DNA of 52,415 nucleotides from JBEAOO01 sp041164825 (GTDB lineage: Bacteria > Pseudomonadota > Gammaproteobacteria > Burkholderiales > Burkholderiaceae_C). The stretch lies in assembly GCA_041164825.1 (NCBI GenBank), contig JBEAOO010000301.1, forward strand, positions 1 through 52,415, read 5' to 3'. The notes beneath the pieces were generated by a model. The model had not been told where the DNA came from. It was given only the letters and a program-made list of their open reading frames with translations, and did not search any database. How positions within the stretch are numbered: position 1 is the first letter of the stretch; each line of letters begins with the position of its first letter. Below, piece after piece: positions 41,231-49,474 of this stretch. A program made the position numbers and the translations under genes.

Positions 41231-41739
41231 CAGACCGCGCCGAGGTAGTCAGCCTTGCCCAGGTTCACGCCCGCGTGGCGCAGCAGGGCATAGGTGGTCG
41301 TGACGTGGAAGAAGAAGTTGGGCAGCGCCCACTGCTGCAAAAAGGTCTCGCCGGTGAAGTGCAGCGGCGCGCCCTGGCGCTGCGGCAACACCACCTCGGC
41401 CGTGCTGCGGCCGGCCACTTGGTCGGCACTCACGCCATCGACCAGCGCAATCGCCGCCTCCACCCGCGCGCGCAGGCCGGCCAGGGTGTCGGTGCTGCCG
41501 GTGAAGGCGGGCAGGTCCAGTTGGGCCAGACGGGCCAAGGTGATCTTGGCCATCTCGCAGGCAATGGCCACCTGTTGGGCGAAGGGCAGCATGTCGGGCG
41601 CCAGGCGCAGGCCGAGCAACTCGGTGCTGTCTTGACCTTGGGCGTCAGCATGGGCTTGGGCCTTGTCGAGCCAGCTCAGCATGTTGCGCAGCATGCGGGC
41701 GTGGATGGCGGCGCTGGCGGCGTGTTCGGTCAATGACAT
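41230..41739 (-). CDS. DUF1993 domain-containing protein
   Basis: A 169-residue, mostly helical soluble protein. NMLSWLDKAQAHAD, RLAPDMLPFAQQVAIACEMAK and FHVTTTYALLRHAGVNLGKADYLG match the DUF1993 family, a DinB-like four-helix-bundle group of unknown function. It follows the SDR by 12 bases and overlaps bioB by one base. The family is usually a stand-alone chromosomal gene, so its place between catabolic genes and bioB may reflect either insertion of the operon next to a housekeeping pair or true co-regulation. No active site can be assigned. Confidence 0.82.
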   Translation of the reverse strand: MSLTEHAASAAIHARMLRNMLSWLDKAQAHADAQGQDSTELLGLRLAPDMLPFAQQVAIACEMAKITLARLAQLDLPAFTGSTDTLAGLRARVEAAIALVDGVSADQVAGRSTAEVVLPQRQGAPLHFTGETFLQQWALPNFFFHVTTTYALLRHAGVNLGKADYLGAV

Positions 41740-41751
41740 GGGGTCTCCGTC

Positions 41752-42582
41752 TCAGAGTTTGTTGCTGCCCATGCGGGCAAAGTAGTCGCGCAGCGGCACC
41801 ATGGAGGGCGCGTGGCTGGAGAAGCCGCCATCCACCGGAATCACCGCGCCGGTGATGAAGGCCGACTCCTCGCTGGCCAAAAACGCCACCGTGTCGGCGA
41901 TCTGGCGCGGGCTGCCGAGTTGTGGCGTGAGGTGCTGGTCGAGCAGGATTTGTTTGATCTCGGCGGGCACACTTTTTTGCGCATGCTCGTTGAGCACAAA
42001 ACCAATCACGATTGCGTTGGCGCGGATGCCCTGCTTGCCATACTGCGCGGCCACCGAGCGGGCCAGCGCCATCAGCGCGGCCTTGGAGGCGGCATAGGCG
42101 GTGAGTGTGATGTCGCCCTGCCAGCCAAAACCCGAGGTGCTGAAGATGATCGAGCCGCCGCCGTTTTTCAGCATCTGCGGCACGGTGTGTTTGCAGCACA
42201 GCATGGCGCCGCGGGCGTTGACGTCCATCGCCACGTCCCACGCACCGATGTCCACATTGCAGACATCGCGGTCGCCGGCGCGCTGCGCGTTGCCCAGCGC
42301 GGCGGCGTTGTTGTGCAAGATGTCGATGCGGCCGAAGCGGGCCATCACGGCCGCTGCCATGGCCTGGATTTGCGCTTCGGAGCTCACGTCGGTGGCGATG
42401 GCAATGGCCTGCCCGCCCGCGGCTTCGATCTCGGCGGCCACGGCCTGCGCGGCCTCGGCGTGGATGTCGACAATCGCCAACAAGGCGCCGTGCGACGCCA
42501 ACACGCGGGCGCACTCGGCACCCAGGCCGTTGCCTGCGCCGGTGACGATGGCCACCTTGCCGGCCAGTTTTCCTGTGGTCAT
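41752..42582 (-). CDS. Short-chain dehydrogenase/reductase (SDR), copy 5
   Basis: A 276-residue SDR with TGAGNGLGAECARVL as cofactor loop, VDIHAEAAQ after strand 2 (NAD type), HNNAAALG in the fourth strand, Ser in FSTSGFG and Tyr/Lys in AYAASKAAL. The C-terminus ITGAVIPVDGGFSSH is normal. It lies 41 bases after the enoyl-CoA hydratase, suggesting that it oxidises the 3-hydroxyacyl-CoA formed by hydration, in the manner of FabG-like/type-10 3-hydroxyacyl-CoA dehydrogenases. That role is inferred from order only. It ends 12 bases before the DUF1993 gene. Confidence 0.91.
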   Translation of the reverse strand: MTTGKLAGKVAIVTGAGNGLGAECARVLASHGALLAIVDIHAEAAQAVAAEIEAAGGQAIAIATDVSSEAQIQAMAAAVMARFGRIDILHNNAAALGNAQRAGDRDVCNVDIGAWDVAMDVNARGAMLCCKHTVPQMLKNGGGSIIFSTSGFGWQGDITLTAYAASKAALMALARSVAAQYGKQGIRANAIVIGFVLNEHAQKSVPAEIKQILLDQHLTPQLGSPRQIADTVAFLASEESAFITGAVIPVDGGFSSHAPSMVPLRDYFARMGSNKL

Positions 42583-42623
42583 GGCTGTCTCGCTGGGGTG
42601 ATGTAGGGCGTCATGGTGGTGGC

Positions 42624-43463
42624 TCAGTGGCCGGTGAACTGCGGCGGGCGCTTTTCGCGGAACGCGGTGGCCGCTTCTTTCACGTCGTGCATCGGCGCCA
42701 GCATCGCAAACAGGTCGAGCTCCAGATCGAGCCCGGCCTTGAGCTCCAAGGCCAGCGCCGCGCGCGCAGCCTGCTTGGCAAACAGCGTGGCGGTGGGCGG
42801 CTTGCTGGCGATGCGCTCGGCGAGCTCGGTCACCTCGGCCAGCAGGCGCTCGTTGGCCGTGGCCACGCGCGTGACCAGGCCCATCGCCTGCGCCTGCTCG
42901 GCGGTGAGGCGCTCACCGGTCAACAACAAATCCAGCGCGCGGCCCGGCCCCACCACCCGCGGCAGGCGCTGCGTGCCACCGCCGCCGGGGATCAGGCCCA
43001 GGCCAGTTTCGGGCAAGGAGAGCACCACATCGGGCGACACAAACCGGATGTCGCAGGCCAGCGCCAGCTCCATGCCGCCGCCCATGCAAAAGCCATGGAT
43101 GGCGGCGATCACGGGTTTTTCCACCCGGTCGAGCGCCTCGATCCAGCGCGCCCGCTCCATGCGGCGACGCACTTGCAGCGAGGTCTCGGCGCTGCGCTTT
43201 TCTTTGATGTCGGCACCGGCGCAAAAGCCGCGTGCGCCCTCACCGCGGATCACGATCACGCGCACCTGCGGGTCATCGCCCAGCTCAGCCAGCGCCTGGG
43301 GCACACCGGTGCGGATGGCGTCGTTGATGGCGTTGATCTGGCTTGGGCGGTTGAGCACGATCCAGCCGATGTGGCCGTGGCGCTCGATGCGCACGGCGGC
43401 ATCCGTCGCTGGCGCTGCGTCGGCCGCGAGGGCCTTGTGGGTGGGCGTGGTCATGTCCATCAC
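42624..43463 (-). CDS. Enoyl-CoA hydratase/isomerase family protein
   Basis: A 279-residue crotonase-fold protein. The oxyanion motif is FCAGADIKE, and the two catalytic glutamates of hydratases are visible in HGFCMGGGMELALACD and LPETGLGLIPGGGGTQRLPR. Both being present supports hydration of a 2-enoyl-CoA rather than isomerase-only activity. Its ATG overlaps the stop of the VOC gene (ATGA at 43460-43463). It is followed by an SDR that could oxidise the product, making a complete hydratase/dehydrogenase step with the thiolase of the left-hand operon. A short N-terminal Ala-rich extension precedes the domain. Confidence 0.94.
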   Translation of the reverse strand: MMDMTTPTHKALAADAAPATDAAVRIERHGHIGWIVLNRPSQINAINDAIRTGVPQALAELGDDPQVRVIVIRGEGARGFCAGADIKEKRSAETSLQVRRRMERARWIEALDRVEKPVIAAIHGFCMGGGMELALACDIRFVSPDVVLSLPETGLGLIPGGGGTQRLPRVVGPGRALDLLLTGERLTAEQAQAMGLVTRVATANERLLAEVTELAERIASKPPTATLFAKQAARAALALELKAGLDLELDLFAMLAPMHDVKEAATAFREKRPPQFTGH

Positions 43464-44425
43464 AGCTCTTCAAATTCGAACAGCTGGCCGCGCAACTCGG
43501 CCGGGTCGACGCGGATCAGCGACTTGCCGCCCACCGCTTCGCTGGACTCGATCCAGGTGTGGCGCACGCCGCGCGCCTTCAGGTCGTCGGCCTTGGCCGC
43601 CAGGCCATTGACCGCGATGCGGATGTAGTGCGGGCCCGGGCCCCAGGTGTGCAGGTAGCGGCCGGCATCGCTGCTCCAGCGGCTGGCCTCGATCACATCG
43701 AGCCGGGCGCTGTTGGGCAACGTGAAGCCCATGGTGGCGCAGCGGTAGCCTTCGGCATCGAGGCTGCGCACGGGGCCGGTGGGCTCCCAGTCGAGGTTGG
43801 CCGACACGCGGCGCAGGGTGTCGTCGAGGTTGCGCACCAAGAAGCCGCGCGCGGTCACGCGCACCATCTGCCCGGGGGCGAGTTCACGTGGCTGCGGGGC
43901 CGGCACAGCAAAGGTGTCGGGGGGCATTTGCAGCGGCTCGATGGGCATGATCTCGATGCACAGGCCACCGTCCACCGACGGTTCGTAGCGCGGGTCTTCG
44001 GGCGTGACGCCCAGCCACATGCGGTCAAACGGCATCGCCTCGGTGCGCTGCGCCATGCGGAAGCGCTGGCGGCGGCGCATCAGCTTGTCGAGCAAGGTGT
44101 CGAACTTGTCGCCTCGGAGCGCCAGCACGATCGAGTGCGTGATCATGGGCCGGTGCGCGCCCTGGTAGGCCTTCAGGCTCTCCAGAAAATCGTGGAACAG
44201 CGGGTCGCCCGGGTTGGGTTTGTCGAGGTGCCACTGCGGCTCGATGCGTGTGGGCGCCACCGCCAGCGATTTGTGCACGCGCAAAAAGTGCGCGATGTAG
44301 GGGTGGTCGTCAAAGGCCTGGCGCCAGTTGGGGTGCGCGTGCACACCGAGCTTTTGGACCAGCAGAGCGGCCATGCCGTCCGGGTCGTCCAACATCATGT
44401 CGGCGCTCATCAACAGATCAAACAT
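43460..44425 (-). CDS. VOC-superfamily protein (glyoxalase/extradiol-dioxygenase fold), function unknown
   Basis: A 321-residue cytosolic protein whose C-terminal half has repeated beta-alpha-beta-beta-beta modules of the vicinal-oxygen-chelate fold (RPMITHSIVLALRGDKF, then VRVTARGFLVRNLDD, then GPHYIRIAVNGLAAKADDL). Potential metal ligands are His in THSIVLA, His in GPHYIRI and Glu in GQLFEFEEL, the H-H-E arrangement of the superfamily. It is the only possible ring-cleavage-type fold in the window, but the N-terminal third (MFDLLMSADMMLDDPDG) is unlike known extradiol dioxygenases. It could instead be an isomerase or epimerase. It lies between the RND transporter and the enoyl-CoA hydratase. 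Confidence 0.75.
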   Translation of the reverse strand: MFDLLMSADMMLDDPDGMAALLVQKLGVHAHPNWRQAFDDHPYIAHFLRVHKSLAVAPTRIEPQWHLDKPNPGDPLFHDFLESLKAYQGAHRPMITHSIVLALRGDKFDTLLDKLMRRRQRFRMAQRTEAMPFDRMWLGVTPEDPRYEPSVDGGLCIEIMPIEPLQMPPDTFAVPAPQPRELAPGQMVRVTARGFLVRNLDDTLRRVSANLDWEPTGPVRSLDAEGYRCATMGFTLPNSARLDVIEASRWSSDAGRYLHTWGPGPHYIRIAVNGLAAKADDLKARGVRHTWIESSEAVGGKSLIRVDPAELRGQLFEFEEL

Positions 44426-44458
44426 GCATCTCTCCTCGAAGGTGTGAAAGCGGTGTGC

Positions 44459-46903
44459 TCAGGCCGTCACAGCAGCTGGCGCCAAGGTCGGTTTGGCAGG
44501 GCGCGGGTTGAGCAAAAAGTGCGACAGGGCCGGGGTCAGCACCAGCGCGCCGAGCATGTTCCACAGGAACATGAAGGCCAGCAAAATGCCCATGTCGGCC
44601 TGGAACTTGATGGGCGACCAGGCCCAGGTGAAGACACCCGCGGTCATCGTCAGCCCCACGAGCGCGACCACACGGCCTGTGAAATCGAGCGAGCGGCGGT
44701 AGGCCTCGGTCAGCGTCGCGCCGCGGCGCTGCATGGCGATTTGCACGCTCAGCAGGTAGAGCGCGTAGTCGACCCCCACACCCACGCCCACCGCAATCAC
44801 CGGCAGTGTGGCCACCTTGAGGCCAATGCCCAGCCACACCATCAGCGCCTTGCAGATGATGGTGGTCATGACCAGCGGCACCATCGCCACGATGGTGGCC
44901 GGGATGCTGCGGAAGGTCAGCAGGCACAGCAGCGCGGTGGCGCCATAAACCGCGCCATACATCTTCCAGATGCCGCGCTCGACCTCGATGTTGGTGGCGG
45001 CCTCGATGCCAGCGCTGCCCGCGGCGAGCAAGAAGCGGGTGGGCGTCTTGGCGTCGGCTGGGCTGTTGTGCAGGGTGGCAAAGTCTTCACTCACCTTGAG
45101 CACGCGCGCCAGCGTGTCGGCCTTGTGGTCGCTGAGGTAAGCCACCAGCGGCGACACCGAGCAGTCTTGGTTGGTGATGTCGGGCGTGGCGATCATGGCC
45201 GCGCCCACTGCTGCGTTGGTGATGGCTTGGTCGCGGCTGATGGTGAGCCACTTGCCGCTGCCCTCGGCCAGGCCGGCGGTGAAGAAGCGGGTGGTCTCGG
45301 CCAGCGAGTTGGTGGCTTGCACGCCATCGGTCTGGCGCAACTCCAGCGCCAGGTTGTCCATCAGCTGCAGCGATTCATACAGGCGGCAGCTGTCGTTGCC
45401 GGTTTTCATGATGACCACGAACTGATCGCTCGACAGGCCGTAGTGCTCGGTGACGTAGGCGTTGTCGCGGTTGTAGCGCGACTCGGCGCGCAGCTCGGGC
45501 GCACCGGGGTCGAGGTCGCCAATGCGCAGGCCCTTCATCACATAGGCGCTGAAGGCGGTGAGCAGCACCGCGCCGCTGATGGCGATGAGGGCGCCGCGGC
45601 GCTCGGTGAGGCGGTCCAGCCCCAGCCACAGCCGGGCCAGCACGCCCTTGCCTTGGCGGGTGTCGCTGTCGTCGGCCAGCGCGCGCTTGGCGGCCGCCGG
45701 GCTCACGCCGATGTAGGACAGCGTGACCGGGATCAACACCAGCTTGGTGAAGATCAGCACCGACACGCCAATGCTGGTGGTGATGGCGAGGTCGCGGATC
45801 ACCGGGATGTCGATGATGATGAGCACCGCGAAGCCAACGATGTTGGTCAACAACGCGGTGAGGCCGGCCATGAACAGGCGGCGGAAGGTGTAGCGGGCGG
45901 CCACGTATTTGTGGGTGCCGCGGCCCACGTCTTGCAAGATGCCGTTCATCTTCTGCGCGCCGTGGCTCAGGCCGATGGCGAAGATCAAAAACGGCACCAA
46001 GATCGAATAGGGGTCGAGCTCATAACCCAGCAATTGCATCAGCCCCAGCAACCAGGCCACGCCCGACACCGCCACCGTCACCAGCAGCAAGGTGCTGCGC
46101 ACGCAGCGGGTGTACATGAACACGAACAGCGCCGCGATCAGCACCGAGGCGCCAAAGAACAGCATCACCTCGTGCAGGCCCGCAATCAGGTCGCCCACGA
46201 TTTTGCCGAAGCCGATGATGTGGATGCCAACCTTGTCGCTCTCCAGCACGCGGATCTTGGCCTCCAGCGCCTGCGAAAACTCGCCGTAGTTGAGCGGCTT
46301 TTGGGTGTTGGGATTGAGCTCCAGCAGCGGCGCCACGATCATCGTGGACTTGAGGTCGTTGGAGACTAGGCTGCCGACGATGCCTGCGCGGCCGATGTGG
46401 GTCTTGAGCTTCTCGATCGACGCTGGGCTGCCGTTGTAGTCCGACGGCATCACCGGGCCGCCGCTGATGCCCTCTTCGGTCACCTGGCGCCAGCGCACGA
46501 TCGGCATCCAGAGCGACTTCATCCACGAGCGGTCGACACCCGGAATCAGGTACAGGGTGTCGTTGACCTTGCGCAGGGTTTCGAGATAGACCGGGTCGTA
46601 GATGTTGCCGGTTTTGTTCTCCACCACGATGCGGATCGAGTTGCCCAAGCCGGGCAGCTCCTTGCGGTTGTCGAGGTAGTTGCGGATGTACGGGCTCGAG
46701 GTCGGAATCATCCGGTCGAAGCTGGCATTGACCTGCAGCTTGGACGCGAAGAACGTCAGCACCAGCGTCACCAGCACGCACAGCAGCAACACCGGCAGGC
46801 GGTGGTTGAAGATCATGCGTTCGGCGAGGTTGCCCGAGCGCACGTCGAAGTCCTGCAGATTGGGGATCACCGGCATGCCGGTGTTTTCGGTATGACCACT
46901 CAT
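44459..46903 (-). CDS. RND/MMPL-family transporter
   Basis: An 814-residue inner-membrane transporter with about twelve transmembrane helices in two repeats. The first helix is LPVLLLCVLVTLVLTFFASK, with a large periplasmic loop to about residue 240, then five helices, a second large loop and five to six more helices (TLPVIAVGVGVGVDYALYLL carries the G-x3-D-Y/F motif of MMPL/HpnN proteins). Proteins of this type are regularly encoded with DUF1302, DUF1329 and YCF48-like genes and are thought to move lipids or hydrophobic substrates. ATG 46903 is used because the earlier frame lacks a ribosome-binding site. It follows the YCF48-like gene by 43 bases. Import or export is not decidable. Confidence 0.92.
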   Translation of the reverse strand: MSGHTENTGMPVIPNLQDFDVRSGNLAERMIFNHRLPVLLLCVLVTLVLTFFASKLQVNASFDRMIPTSSPYIRNYLDNRKELPGLGNSIRIVVENKTGNIYDPVYLETLRKVNDTLYLIPGVDRSWMKSLWMPIVRWRQVTEEGISGGPVMPSDYNGSPASIEKLKTHIGRAGIVGSLVSNDLKSTMIVAPLLELNPNTQKPLNYGEFSQALEAKIRVLESDKVGIHIIGFGKIVGDLIAGLHEVMLFFGASVLIAALFVFMYTRCVRSTLLLVTVAVSGVAWLLGLMQLLGYELDPYSILVPFLIFAIGLSHGAQKMNGILQDVGRGTHKYVAARYTFRRLFMAGLTALLTNIVGFAVLIIIDIPVIRDLAITTSIGVSVLIFTKLVLIPVTLSYIGVSPAAAKRALADDSDTRQGKGVLARLWLGLDRLTERRGALIAISGAVLLTAFSAYVMKGLRIGDLDPGAPELRAESRYNRDNAYVTEHYGLSSDQFVVIMKTGNDSCRLYESLQLMDNLALELRQTDGVQATNSLAETTRFFTAGLAEGSGKWLTISRDQAITNAAVGAAMIATPDITNQDCSVSPLVAYLSDHKADTLARVLKVSEDFATLHNSPADAKTPTRFLLAAGSAGIEAATNIEVERGIWKMYGAVYGATALLCLLTFRSIPATIVAMVPLVMTTIICKALMVWLGIGLKVATLPVIAVGVGVGVDYALYLLSVQIAMQRRGATLTEAYRRSLDFTGRVVALVGLTMTAGVFTWAWSPIKFQADMGILLAFMFLWNMLGALVLTPALSHFLLNPRPAKPTLAPAAVTA

Positions 46904-46946
46904 CGCGTGTGTCTTTCGTTGCGCGGTGCCCGCAGGCACGGCGTCA

Positions 46947-48053
46947 TCATTGCAGCGGGTAGGTTGGCAGTTCGACGATGCGGATGCCGTTGATCTGGGC
47001 CAAGGCCAGGCCCTTCTTGCCGGCAGCGACGGCGCCCAGCACCTCGCTCGTGAAGGGCACTTGCAGCGGCTGCGCCTTCAGGCTGGCATCGTTCAAGGCC
47101 AGCACATGGCCCACTTGCGAGACCAGCAGTTGCCGGCCGGCCGACACGTTCAACACCGCCACGATGTGGGCGTCAATGCCGGTGTCGATCTTGCCCCACG
47201 TGGCCCCGTCATCGCGACTGAGGTAGGCATTGCCGCGCAAGCCGTAGGCCAGCAGGCGGCCGGCTTGCACGTCGATGCCGAAGTAGCTGCCCGCATAGGG
47301 CGTGGTGACTTTGACAAAGCGCTTGTTGGCGCGGTCGAGCCGCAGCACCAGGCCCTGCTCGCCCACCAGGTACACCTGCTCGCCGCTGCCGGCGATGCCG
47401 TAGAAGTGGAATCGGCTCTGGTTGTCAGCGCGCTCAATCCAAGGGGTCCAGGTTTTACCGGCGTCGCCGGTGTGCAAGATCAGGCCGAAGGCGCCCACCA
47501 GGTAGCCTTCACCGCCAGGCCCCATCCACACGTCCATGAAGGGTGCCGGCAAGGTGCCGGGCGTGGCCGACTGCTCAGCGGCGCGCTGCAACTCTTGCAG
47601 CACCGCCTTGGCCTCGGCGTCATCGCCGCGGGCGGTGTAGTGGGTTTGCAGCAGCTTGAGCACGGAGCGGCCGTCGAGCATGCGCTCCCAGGTCGCGCCA
47701 GCATCGGTGGAGCGCAGGGCCACGGCATCGTGGCCCACCGCCCACACGGTGTGGGCATCGGTGAATCGCACGGTGACGAGGTCAGAACTGACGGGGGATG
47801 GAACTTGCGTCCAGGTGCCCCCGCCATCGGTCGAGCGCCGGATGAGGCCCCGCGGCCCCACCCCGATCAGGCGCTCGCCCTGCCGCGCCACGCTGCCCAC
47901 GGTGCGCTGGTTCACCTGCGGGCGCATCACCGATGGGGTGTCGAGCACATCCGCCAGTGCCCCTTGCGAGGCCGCCCAGGTGAGCGCCGTTCCGGCCGTG
48001 ATGGCCACGGCCAGAAGGGACGCACAGACCACAGAAAACGAGTGTCGAGACAA
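46947..48053 (-). CDS. YCF48-like/BNR-repeat exported protein
   Basis: A 368-residue protein with a signal peptide (FSVVCASLLAVAITAGTALTWA, cleaved near residue 28) and a beta-propeller made of BNR/YCF48 repeats with Asp-box motifs: STDGGGTW, STDAGATW, TGDAGKTW and SRDDGATW, each about 45-60 residues apart. YCF48-like proteins in this gene set are presumed periplasmic partners of the RND transporter. It lies between DUF1329 (27 bases upstream) and the RND gene. It has no enzymatic motif. It likely acts as an assembly or docking factor for envelope transport of a hydrophobic substrate. Confidence 0.87.
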   Translation of the reverse strand: MSRHSFSVVCASLLAVAITAGTALTWAASQGALADVLDTPSVMRPQVNQRTVGSVARQGERLIGVGPRGLIRRSTDGGGTWTQVPSPVSSDLVTVRFTDAHTVWAVGHDAVALRSTDAGATWERMLDGRSVLKLLQTHYTARGDDAEAKAVLQELQRAAEQSATPGTLPAPFMDVWMGPGGEGYLVGAFGLILHTGDAGKTWTPWIERADNQSRFHFYGIAGSGEQVYLVGEQGLVLRLDRANKRFVKVTTPYAGSYFGIDVQAGRLLAYGLRGNAYLSRDDGATWGKIDTGIDAHIVAVLNVSAGRQLLVSQVGHVLALNDASLKAQPLQVPFTSEVLGAVAAGKKGLALAQINGIRIVELPTYPLQ

Positions 48054-48080
48054 AGCGAGGTCCTGATCAGTGGGCGCGCA

Positions 48081-49448
48081 TCAGCGCGCGGTTTCGCGGG
48101 TGACGATCGACTCGGGGTTCAACTCGCGCTCGCTGCGCGGCTCGGCCGTGAGGGTGTGGCCGCCCACGTTCACGTCGTTGAAGTAGCCATACATGCTCTT
48201 GTTGAAGTCATAGATGATGTTCCGCACAGCCCACGGCAGCTTGTGGTCGTACATCTGAATCATGCCGTTGAACATCGACCGATAAAGCTGGCCGTTCTGG
48301 TCGTAGGCGTCGTAGTTGCCGGCGGCCGAGAGGTCTTCGTCAAAGTAGTAGTTGCGTTTGGAGTAGGCGTGGCGCTGGCCCGATTTCAAGGTCGCTTCCA
48401 CCACGTACACACGGTGCAACTCCCAGCGATCGCAGGCCGGGTTGGTGTGCTTGGCCAACAGCGCCATGTCGACCGTGGGGCACTCGAACGAGCCCTTGTA
48501 CTGGTTGTAGGGCAGGAACATTTCTTTCTTGCCCACCAGCTTGTAGTCGAAGCGATCGAGCTTGCCCGACACCACGAACAGCTCGTCAAACAGCGTCAGG
48601 CCGCCCTGGCTGGCCACCGGCGTGTCGTACGAAAACTCGGGCGACTGGCGGATGCGGCGCTGACCAGGGGTGTAGCTCCAGGCTTTGCGCGGCTGGGCTT
48701 CCGGATCGATGAAGTCGTTCAGACCGGTCACGCCACCGGCCAAGCGGGCCGGCTGCTTGGTGACCGAGAACACGCGCCACGCCATGTTCTTGTCGCGGTC
48801 GGCCACATCGGTCTGGTACCACACCGGGTCGGTGTAGGTGCTTTGCTCGGCACTCAAGGTCGGCTTGCCCGAGGTGTCGATCACCCAAGAGCGCGACGAC
48901 TTGGTGGTCACCGCGGTCTCGCCTTGGTAGTGCAGGATCTGGTTCCACATCACTTCCAGCCCCGTCTTCGGGATCGGGAACGGCAGGCCGCCGCGGCAGT
49001 CCTGCTCCACAGCGATGCCGCCCTTGGTGGTCTTGCACTCGGTGGCGTTGCGCACCGTGGCTTTGATGACCTTGTCCGGGAACGCCGCGGTGCGGTGGCT
49101 CGGGTAGATGTCGAGGTAGAAGGTCGGGTAGGTTTTGAGCAAGTGCTTCTGGCCGTCGCTGAGCTTGTCGGCGTACTGGGCCATGTTCTTGGCATCAATG
49201 CGGAACAGGGGCTTTTCGTCCTTGTACGGGTCGACCCAAAAACCACTGCCTGGCTTGAAGCCCGCAGGCGAGCCGGTGTAGCCGCCGGTGTAGGCCGGGA
49301 TGGTGCCTTCGGCATTGCCGGCCTTGGTGGCACCAAAGGGCGTGAGCGTGCTGCCGAGTTGTTTGGCTTCGTCGGCGGACACCGCGGCGAATGCCGGGGC
49401 GGCCATGGCCATCAAGGCCGTCACGCAGAGTGTGTTCTTCAAATTCAT
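48081..49448 (-). CDS. DUF1329 domain-containing exported protein, copy 2
   Basis: A 455-residue paralogue of 21700-23073 with signal peptide MNLKNTLCVTALMAMAAPAF (cleavage near AFA-A) and the same mature start AVSADEAKQLG. Conserved segments include GTIPAYTGGYTG, DPYKDEKPLFRIDAKN, SDGQKHLLKTYP, RGGLPFPIPKTG and ARETAR-type ending. It lies 26 bases after DUF1302 copy 2. The presence of two complete DUF1302/DUF1329 pairs in one island suggests two uptake or envelope routes, or recent duplication with divergence. Function is inferred from partner genes only. Confidence 0.88.
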   Translation of the reverse strand: MNLKNTLCVTALMAMAAPAFAAVSADEAKQLGSTLTPFGATKAGNAEGTIPAYTGGYTGSPAGFKPGSGFWVDPYKDEKPLFRIDAKNMAQYADKLSDGQKHLLKTYPTFYLDIYPSHRTAAFPDKVIKATVRNATECKTTKGGIAVEQDCRGGLPFPIPKTGLEVMWNQILHYQGETAVTTKSSRSWVIDTSGKPTLSAEQSTYTDPVWYQTDVADRDKNMAWRVFSVTKQPARLAGGVTGLNDFIDPEAQPRKAWSYTPGQRRIRQSPEFSYDTPVASQGGLTLFDELFVVSGKLDRFDYKLVGKKEMFLPYNQYKGSFECPTVDMALLAKHTNPACDRWELHRVYVVEATLKSGQRHAYSKRNYYFDEDLSAAGNYDAYDQNGQLYRSMFNGMIQMYDHKLPWAVRNIIYDFNKSMYGYFNDVNVGGHTLTAEPRSERELNPESIVTRETAR

Positions 49449-49474
49449 GATTCCGTCTCCGATGTCTCGTGTGT

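Noticed and set aside
43460..44425. Annotation of the VOC protein as an extradiol dioxygenase
   Set aside because: The N-terminal region does not match known extradiol enzymes and the ligand assignment is uncertain by eye; kept as an unknown VOC protein.
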